From: Zeus faber
Taxonomy: Eukaryota; Chordata; Actinopteri; Zeiformes; Zeidae
Direction: 5' to 3'
Assembly (NCBI GenBank): GCA_960531495.1
Contig: OY482850.1
Span: forward strand, 157,343-221,342
DNA: 64,000 nt
Of the stretch, positions 56,886 to 64,000 are shown piece by piece. Below the pieces are notes generated by a model, which did no database searches, was not told the origin of the DNA, and saw nothing but the letters and a program-made list of their open reading frames with translations. How positions within the stretch are numbered: the first letter of the stretch is position 1; each line of letters begins with the position of its first letter. The position numbers were made by a program, and so were the translations under genes.

Positions 56886-57050
56886 GCTCAGGAGGTAGAG
56901 CTGGTCGTCTAGTAATCTAAAGGTTGCTGGTTCGATCCCAGGCTCCTCCTGCTAGCACGCTGTAGTGTCCTTGAGCAAGACCCTTAACCCCTACTGTTTT
57001 ATTGCTTTACCTAGTAGACCTACCTAGACTTTTATTGTTTTATAAAAATA
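56882..57050 (+). mobile_element. SINE-B copy inserted at the end of the L2 ORF2
   Basis: GGCTCAGGAGGTAGAGCTGG (box A) and GGTTGCTGGTTCGATCCC (box B), then CTGTAGTGTCCTTGAGCAAG and CCCTTAACCCC. Same family as 1090-1672. It replaces the last codons of the L2 ORF2. Confidence 0.8.
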
Positions 57051-57353
57051 ATGAATAAAATAAAAGCTCACACGCAATATGGGTCCCCACCGAATAAGGA
57101 GAAACCAGATTGGGGTTCTCCGATCAATATGCAAATGAGAAGTAAACATAGGGACAAATGTATGTCATGTATGGAAGACTGGGTCGAACACGGGGGGTTT
57201 CCCGCGAGGGGAAGCTTGAGTATGACTCAGTTAAGGAAAGTGGGTGAAAGGATTGCGGAGGAAGAAAAGAGGTTAAGAAAGAAAAAGAATGTGCCAATGA
57301 AGAATTTAGTCAGATTGAATGTCCATAAACAAATCTTTAGGTGTCTAAATTAG
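57051..57353 (+). other. Unidentified 100-codon ORF
   Basis: Open frame with two CxxC-like Cys (DKCMSCMEDW) and a long basic/acidic helix-like run (KVGERIAEEEKRLRKKKNV). Flanked by SINE-B on the left and L2 3' sequence on the right. It resembles a retroelement gag scrap in composition, but I recognise no family and cannot show it is expressed. Confidence 0.3.
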
Positions 57354-57359
57354 TAGACA

Positions 57360-57614
57360 TCGACTGCGGAAACGGTTCTTTGACTTGTTTTTAATAATTC
57401 TTATGATTAATGTTTTTGATTTTGAATCTTCTAATTCTTATGATTACTGGCTTGATTGTATATGATTAATGGCTTGATTTTAATCTTTTACTCTCTGATT
57501 AATGTTTAAATCTTTTACTTTCTAATGCGGTGTTGTACAGCACTTTGAGTTGCATTTATTGTTGGAAAGGTGCTATATAAATAAATTTTTACTTACTTAC
57601 TTACTTACTTACTT
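57360..57614 (+). mobile_element. L2-type LINE 3' end with (ACTT)n tail
   Basis: TGTACAGCACTTTGAGTTGC and GGAAAGGTGCTATATAAATA, typical of L2 3' ends, followed by ACTTACTTACTTACTT (57,591-57,614), the short tandem tail that replaces poly(A) in this group. Confidence 0.85.
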
Positions 57615-57834
57615 CACCATAGCATCCCATTTGCTATGAGGACTCACTAGAATCCTGAAGCTGTGGCAGGAAATAAAGTTCTCTTTGAGAACCTTTATCC
57701 ACCACTTCAGTCATTCTTTTTTAGCTGGTTTCCCCGTCTCTGCCACCAGACACGGGGATATAACCAGGATCTCTGAACCGTGCTCCTTTTTCCACTGGAG
57801 GTCCAGCGGCTGTCCATGGCAAAGGCACTCCCAT
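57615..57834. other. Unassigned, possible ERV3 pol scrap
   Basis: The minus strand is open through 57,711-57,929, partly into the neighbouring transposon. It may continue ERV3 pol from the far side of terminal-inverted-repeat element copy B, but no motif confirms it. Confidence 0.25.
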
Positions 57835-59261
57835 ATGTGACCCACTTTAGGGTCATTTGGCGGCTTTCGAGTTTTTTTTTTCTGCATCATTTGAAAGTGG
57901 AGAATCAGAGCTTCCAAACAAGGTGTCACTTGTGCAAATCAAGCAAATATTTTTTAAATCTATAACTTGTTAATGACAAGGGTGTGGCAAACCGTGTTTC
58001 TGAGATAATCACCTCCAAACTTTTACCCACACCAGTTTCATTCTGCTAGCTCCCAGAATGCAAATGGGGTTGGCGGACAAACAAAGCCTCATGGCTAATA
58101 AACATACTGCTGAATGGGCCAATCATGAACAGCTTAACAACAAACAACTAATTTTGTTTTAAAAAAAGCTTTTATTTAACAGTAAGAATAAACATGTTTT
58201 ATAAAAGTGGAATTATTTTGGAGTTACGGACAACACAAAAAAATGTAGAGTCAATCAATATTATGAGTCTCAGAAAATCTGAAGTCTGAAAATCTGTCAC
58301 CACAGCGGACTTCATCACGTCATCAACTTCTTCCATTGTAACAACAGCGGGCGTATCATCGGTCTCTTCCAGTGGTTCTTGAAAATATTCAGCTTCATCG
58401 TCACATTATGTTCAAAATCCGCTGTTTGAAATGTTCTCCAAGTCCGGAGTACTATGAAATTCAGCAGTGCTGTCGTTCTCTCGGTGAATGACTATCGCGG
58501 AAAATTAAGTCCAGTACGCGTAGCTAACACTGACTTGGATCTATCGCATTTACGCTTTGTGTAATCTATAACGTTACGGAGAAGACAGTTTTCAAAGACA
58601 AGTGAGACTGAAACACTCCTGTGCTGCGCTTTAACCGTTAACCGTTAACCGTCGGTTTACAGAAGTGACGTAGGTGCGTGATGCGAAGGGTTCTTCTTCC
58701 TCCTTGCCGTTTCACAACAATGGCTCCGTGTGTGTAAAAGTAGTGCGATTTAAAGGTTGAATTCGATCAAAACGGTTTCACATTGTGACGGTTTTGAAAA
58801 TCAATGAGAAATAAAAAAATACACAAAGGAAGACGAACTCGGAAAAATCTAATTTCTCTTCAAGAAAGGTTTTTTCAACTTATTTGGCTGCTCCTCACGA
58901 TTTTAGAAATGTGCGAGATGGCGGCTTTTGCTGTGGTGGGTCGCATATCATGACTTTGGTGACTACCTGTCCTCTCTGGGTAGTGTTGCAGACCCAGTTC
59001 TGGGTGGCTGAATCCCAGTCCTGCCATCCCGTCACCAGGGGTAATACCACTACTGTCGGGGGAAAACTTTGAAGGTGATTATCTCAGAATCACAGCTTGC
59101 CACACCCTTGTCATCAACAAGTCACAACTTTAAAAATGATTTGCTTGGTGTGGACAAGTGACACCTTGTTTTGAAGCACTGATTCTTCACTTCCAAATTA
59201 TGGGATAAAAAAAAAAAGTCAAAAGTCACCAAATTTACCTAAAGTCTACGGTGGGTCACAT
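57835..59261. mobile_element. Terminal-inverted-repeat element, copy B (inverted)
   Basis: Ends ATGTGACCCAC and GTGGGTCACAT, flanked by AT on both sides, as in copy A. Shared blocks in opposite orientation include GGGTCATTTGGCGGCTTTCG, GGTGTCACTTGTGCAAATCAAGC (in two pieces), GAATGGGCCAATCA, and CTAATTTTCCTTCACG/AATCTAATTTCTCTTC near the other end. The internal acidic ORF is broken. The copies have diverged by perhaps a fifth, plus indels. Confidence 0.75.
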
Positions 59262-59394
59262 ATCTTTTGCCATGGGCTTTCTTATTCATGTCTACGTAGT
59301 CTAAGAGCAGATTTCTGAATGGTCCCTCAGGTGTGGGAATGTGTCCAAATGGGGTAGTGATTGTTTTTTTTTGCGTTGTTTTTTTGCACATATG

Positions 59395-59850
59395 TCACAT
59401 TCCAGCCTTGTCCTGCATCCTTACAATGTAATCCACGGTTGGTGCTGCTTCTACGATTACTAGTGGTGTCTGTATTCCTGATACACACGTAGATGTCTGT
59501 TTTGCTGCCTCCTCAGCCGCGTTGTTTCCCAAGATTATATAATAATTTCCTTTTTTATGAGCCTGACACTTAACTAATTCCACTTGTTTTGGTAGAAACC
59601 ACGATGTCATCAGATCATAAATCTGGGTGTGATGGAGTATGTGTGCTGTCTGTTTTCTTAAGCCCTCTTTGCTTCAAAACTGCTCCAAATAGATGACACA
59701 TGCCATGTGCATTATGCAGAATCTGTATATATAATTACCATTTTTTCTGTTCCTTCTCGACAGGCAACTGTAAGAGCTCACAACTCAGCTAACTGCGTTG
59801 AACATGGCTGTTTACAATTACTTTGAATAACAGCAAACGTTTTGTCTGGG
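59395..59850 (-). pseudogene. pol: ERV3 RNase H remnant
   Basis: The minus strand reads QLAELWALTVACREGTEKM (Glu), VIIYTDSAYCIMHMAC (Asp), then QVELVKCQAHKKGNYYIILG and NNAAEEAAKQTS. The His-containing end is present. The last acidic residue appears as Asn (GNNAAEEAA, usually GND/GNR..AD). At least one stop splits it. Confidence 0.7.
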
Positions 59851-60017
59851 TTCTATCTCACTGATGCAAACCCTGCATGGTTTTCGAAATTATCGTTGTA
59901 GCATCTATTCTTCTGCCTCAACTATGGGTGTTGACAATAGATCTGGTAATCAAACAATCTCTTCTGTGGTGACATTCCTCATTGCATCCCCAACACTCCA
60001 TAGGCGTTCTGTGTTGG

Positions 60018-61560
60018 CTATGTGGTGCTGAGCATATCTAGACTCTCTTTGTGGCCCCCTATATTGGCTATGCCTGTACCCATCATTTGGATGTTGCCTG
60101 GGGTTCTAAGCATATACAATACATTGACTATGGGATTAGTGGTTGACCCTGGGCCCTGCGGTTCCCGTACAAGTTGTGAACCTGGCTGAGCGAGTGAGGT
60201 CATTGGGTTCATCTCGACTGCAGCTGCCATGCAGCTGCATACTTCCCTTTTTTCCTTGTCTTTCCTTGTTAGCTCCTCCAGTTGGAGCTGTGTCAGCTTT
60301 CTCTGTATCTCCTTGCCTTGTTCTGCCAGTCTCTGCTCACTCTGACGTCATGCTCTCCACAGCATGAATAACATGATCACAATATTCCTTGTGGTTTTTA
60401 GATGAAGTCCAACTTATTTCTGACTGGCCCTGGCAATGTCTCTAGTATTAAGTTCCTAAAGAGTACAGATATGTTTGGATCCGTTTCCGGGTCCATTTCT
60501 GTCTCTATCCGCCATCTCTTGACCTGGCTTTGGATATGAGAGGGGGGTTCTCTGCCTCACCCAGCGGCTGTCCCTTCAATGCTTTTGGATCTACTTTGGT
60601 CGGATACTCCTCCCTCAGTGCTCCCCACAGTCTTTGTCTGTATCTATCAATAACAGTGCCATCCCAAAGCATTTCCTGTGCTGCTTCTTCTGGAATTCCT
60701 TTCCTTAATGCTCTACTCATGCTGGTCACCCCCAGTACTCTGGTCAACAGCGCTTTTAGGTCTCCCACCACTATTATCTTTCCCATTGTCTGCTCTTTAA
60801 ATATTTTGATCCACTTACTTGCTCCCTCATTTATGTTGGGTAAGGTCAATATCAGGCCCCCTAAGTCTTGCGTTCCCCATGGGATATATTGGACTGTGGC
60901 CTCCTTTTATTAATATTGGACATTGGGATTGGGCTATAGATCGCTTGAAAAATCCTGAATTTGGAGTGCTTCTTCTCTTTTCAGAGCTTTTTGTCTTTTC
61001 CTTCAATTGCTGCTCAAGTTCCCTCACCTGGGTCTTGTCTCCCATCAGTTCATGACTTCTCCCTCATACTTTTTTTTATTGTACCCTTTGTAACAGTCCA
61101 ACATTAGCTTTTTCTCTTGGCTATCCTGTTCATGACTGTACTGTTCTTCTTTTTCTATCTCCACTTCTCCCACGATATTTATCTTTCCTTTCACTATTGG
61201 GTATTGCCCTAGATTGCACAGGGGTGGTCTCTCCTTGTTATCCACCATTCCCTTCTTCATCTCCTTTCTTTTCTTCACCATTTCTATTACCTTTTCCATG
61301 CTCTTTCTCCATCCCTAACCTTCTTCCATGAACATTTTCCATAATCCTAGTTATCTTCCTTTCTTCTCTACCATTTTCTCTTTCTTGTCTCCCAGTTTAT
61401 AGTTTTTTTTTATCAGAACTTCCATCTCCTCACACAATGTTACATTGTACATTCCTTCCTCTGGCCATCTAGTGGCTAGGTTTGCTGTGCCTTTAGTCAA
61501 CTTTTCTGGTCTCTTTTGCATTTCTTCCTAATTCAGAGGCCGGAACCTCTTTCCCAGCAT
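60018..61560 (-). pseudogene. gag: ERV3 gag remnant
   Basis: On the minus strand from about 61,550: a matrix-like Lys/Glu-rich stretch (61,045-61,299). CPILIKGGHSPIYPMGNARL (60,827-61,045) leads into the capsid. Capsid at 60,505-60,849 has TLPNINEGASKWIKIFKEQT, LKALLTRVLGV and EEAAQEMLWDGTVIDRYRQR. Then a Gly/Pro/Asn-rich tail (60,018-60,230). The frames change, no zinc knuckle is visible, and no LTR could be placed on either side. Confidence 0.6.
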
Positions 61561-61564
61561 CTCT

Positions 61565-62600
61565 AATGGTGTATCCTTCAGTTTTACTGCTCAACTATAG
61601 CATCAAACACTATTTTTTACAATTGAAAAATTAAAGCTTCAACAACAGATTATACAAGTTATATTTCTTTTACACAAGATTATAATGACAAATTATTCTT
61701 TTTACAATTACTCCACCTATCCAGCCCTCCTTCCCTGACGGGGACAGAGCGGTATATGTGGTTCCAACTTAACCTCACACTATTCAACTCGTCCGTCCAG
61801 TCCCTCCTGAAATAAGCGGAAAGAAGGCGGTACCCACAAGGTTTTCAAATATTTGCTTATTTATTTATCTAATTTGCTTGTTTTTAATCCATCTGTATAT
61901 AAAATGTAGTTTTACATTAATTGATTTTCTTTTAGTTTATTGAATATTAAATTTGATTGTGTCTTGATATAGCTCACCCTGTGAGGCTCTGACACTCCAG
62001 AAAACGTCGGCCATTATCACCTTCCTTCACTAGCCAAATACAATTTCTCTAATTTTAGGCATGTCAGCCTTTTTTGTCCCTTCATGAAATATATCTCAGT
62101 TACTGACCAAAACTCTTATCTACTTGAATCATAATATTATTATACAATACAATAGTACCACTTAACATGAACTATACTTCACACACTTAATAGACACAGC
62201 AATTTTTACACTTCATAATTCCACAAGCAGGTTTCAAACACAATATCAGCAACACTACAAATGTTTATCGACAGAAGCAGTCCCACACTGCACACACGCA
62301 CTTACACACATTTGACACACACACTTACAAACACACACAGTCTATCTCTGCTCTTTCTTCCAGGTTCTTTTTGTTTTCTCTCTCTTATTTACTTCTAACT
62401 GTATTGTAATTATTATTATTCAGTTACTATTGTTATTATGCACGCTTAATACCCTCTCTTTTTCGACACTGTTTTTTTGTTCCAATTTTATCATGGATTT
62501 TATCATCAATTTCCTTACCCATCTTAACACACACTTCACAAGCCAAATAGAGTTTCTACATCTAATTTACTTATGTCCCACCCATGAAGACCTTAGTGAA
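61565..62600. other. No gene recognised
   Basis: AT-rich sequence upstream of ERV3 gag on its strand, possibly its leader. A CACACA-rich patch is at about 62,285-62,340. No LTR or primer site found. Confidence 0.5.
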
Positions 62601-62700
62601 CTTGCTAAGTGGTATCCGCAGTGTTTATTTTCTAATTTTATACTCTACCCGTTCAGTCCTTAGCAAGCTTTTTCTTGCTAAGCGGTATCCGCAGAGTTCG
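62601..62700. repeat. Short direct duplication
   Basis: CTTGCTAAGTGGTATCCGCAG at about 62,601 recurs as CTTGCTAAGCGGTATCCGCAG about 73 bp later, followed by related TACCC(G/A) words. Two units only. Confidence 0.7.
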
Positions 62701-62916
62701 GTTCTACCCAGGCAGACCCTCTACCCTCTACTGCATTCCCATTAAATGGGATGTTACAAAGTATGTATTTCTCGGAATATGTTTATTTTGTAGCAAGTAG
62801 TTTGGCCGTTGCTGCCACCATTAGTGTTATGTATTCTTCCAAAAATACCACTGGGATCTGTGTGCTCATTATCTGGATGCTGGTCTTTTTTTTATGTTAA
62901 AGGTTGAATCTGTAAT

Positions 62917-63190
62917 GTTGTCAAGCAGTGACCTCTGGGTAAAAGAGCCCCCTCAGTATTGTGCTTTGTTCGTGTTTTTTGTTTTGGTCTGATGTGTGCG
63001 TTTTTGAGTATGTAGGGGGTTGCTGGCCATACCAGACAGTCCTGGAGAAATTCAATAAGTTACTACCTAAAGTTACACTAAAATCCAACTCTCACATCAG
63101 ACAAAACAAAACAAAACAAAACAAAACTAAATAATGTAAATAGAGTGCAATATCAGGAGGGGCTCTTTTGCCTAAAGGTCACTCAACACT
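62917..63190. mobile_element. Foldback MITE
   Basis: Two long inverted arms: 62,917-63,000 (AGTGACCTCTGGGTAAAAGA, GCCCCCTCAGTATTG, GTCTGATGTG) and 63,090-63,190, whose complement reads AGTGACCTTTAGGCAAAAGA, GCCCCTCCTGATATTG, GTCTGATGTG. The arms of about 85-100 bp enclose only about 90 bp of centre. An (AAAAC)n run at 63,104-63,126 lies in the right arm. No coding capacity. Confidence 0.75.
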
Positions 63191-63195
63191 GACAG

Positions 63196-64000
63196 ATATT
63201 TTTGAAGTACTAGAGTACTACAGTGCTGTTACGCTAAACAAAAGTGTAAGGCTAGTACATTTATTTTATTAGCATTGAAATCCAACTCAGGACTTTAATT
63301 CACTGAAACAAAAGCTTCAACAGAACCTATTGTCTTTCCAACCTCAACTTTTAGATCCAAAGGGCAGAGAGTGTTATAGAGGCCTGCACAGCTATAGTGG
63401 AGCCATAAAATAGCCTGCACATGCTTGGTGCAATATCCAGGTTTTCTGACCTACAGGGAAGGGATGCCCTGGTCCAGGCGGCCCTAACATTTTATGTAGA
63501 GGGATGACTGGAGACGTCCCTGAAACAGCAATATTGTTCAATATATATAATGTTATACATTGGTTTTACATGTCAAATATTGATGATAAAATATGTTATT
63601 TCATTATGAAAACATATGCACTTTTCTTGTTGGAAGGCTGGACTGCGAGTGTTGGGGGACCTTAATACCATAGAAGTACACTTATGGAGGACTTCTTCTG
63701 TGGTGGAACCCCATCTTACCTTTACTGGACCTGTTCTCAGTGGAGTACTCTCCAAGAGGCAGCAATAGGAAGGCTTTGGAGGAGATGGCAGTTGCCTACT
63801 GGTGGGACTGACTGATCGTGGTTGAAGGTCAGTTTATATAATTGGGATATTAGTGGGATATTGTTGAATATATTTGCAAGTTACAGTATGTCACTAAGCC
63901 AATGACTGTGTTTTAGGAATTGCTCAATACAACTTTTTAATTCCCGATACGACAACCTAATACTGCCGGGGAACGTAATCATTTGATAGAGCTATATGTC
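63196..64000. other. No gene recognised
   Basis: AT-rich sequence to the window end. The longest frame is 60 codons (minus), with no motif. Confidence 0.6.

Noticed and set aside
57813..59276. Longer inverted repeat CCATGGCAAA(A)G outside element copy B as part of its terminus
   Set aside because: Not present around copy A and offset differently on the two sides, so probably chance or host sequence.

Overview
This window looks like a gene-poor, transposon-rich stretch of a ray-finned (teleost) fish genome. The evidence is long (AG)n and (TG)n microsatellites, tRNA-headed SINEs of teleost type, L2-, Rex1-, L1- and RTE-type LINEs, hAT DNA transposons, and gamma/epsilon-like endogenous retroviruses (ERVs) packed into one locus. 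I found no convincing host protein-coding exon. Almost every open frame is either transposon-derived or a low-complexity or antisense shadow. Family names come from memory of protein motifs; no search could be run.

Layout: 0-13 kb is mostly non-coding, with microsatellites, a SINE nested in another SINE, two hAT-like relics and a Rex1-like LINE fragment. 13.15-14.31 kb is a compact LTR element (TRIM-like) with two LTRs, a lysine-tRNA-like primer site and a near-perfect 5-bp target duplication. 15.3-20.3 kb is a frameshifted L1-type LINE on the minus strand. 22.0-24.2 kb holds a hAT-like MITE, and a 317-bp piece of this region has been copied into a SINE cluster. 24.3-25.8 kb is a Ty3/Gypsy remnant with a cluster of hairpins, and 26.8-29.2 kb is a degraded hAT transposase gene.

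30.1-44.3 kb is a nested ERV block on the minus strand. An older ERV (here ERV1; gag-pol-env, with an Ig-like fold predicted at the env N terminus) is interrupted by an LTR of its own family, and its LTR carries a SINE. Next to its gag start sits a second provirus (ERV2, 35,947-44,330) with two nearly identical LTRs, a proline-tRNA primer site, a polypurine tract and a perfect 4-bp target duplication (GTAT). ERV2 lacks env, the end of gag and most of the RT palm, but keeps an open RNase H frame.

44.9-47.6 kb has L1 and RTE relics and a 33-bp minisatellite. 47.6-50.6 kb is an AT-rich interspersed repeat into which a terminal-inverted-repeat element with a small acidic ORF has jumped. 51.8-57.6 kb is an L2-type LINE (SGNH-esterase ORF1, endonuclease/RT ORF2, L2-type 3' end), itself broken by L1 fragments, minisatellites and a SINE. 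57.8-59.3 kb is a second, inverted copy of the terminal-inverted-repeat element, lying next to or inside a third ERV (ERV3; RNase H and gag, minus strand, 59.4-61.6 kb). The last 2.4 kb has a foldback MITE and no gene.

Functionally the window is a transposon graveyard with some fairly recent activity. The nesting order (SINE inside LTR, LTR inside env, ERV2 beside ERV1 gag, transposon inside another repeat) gives a relative age series.
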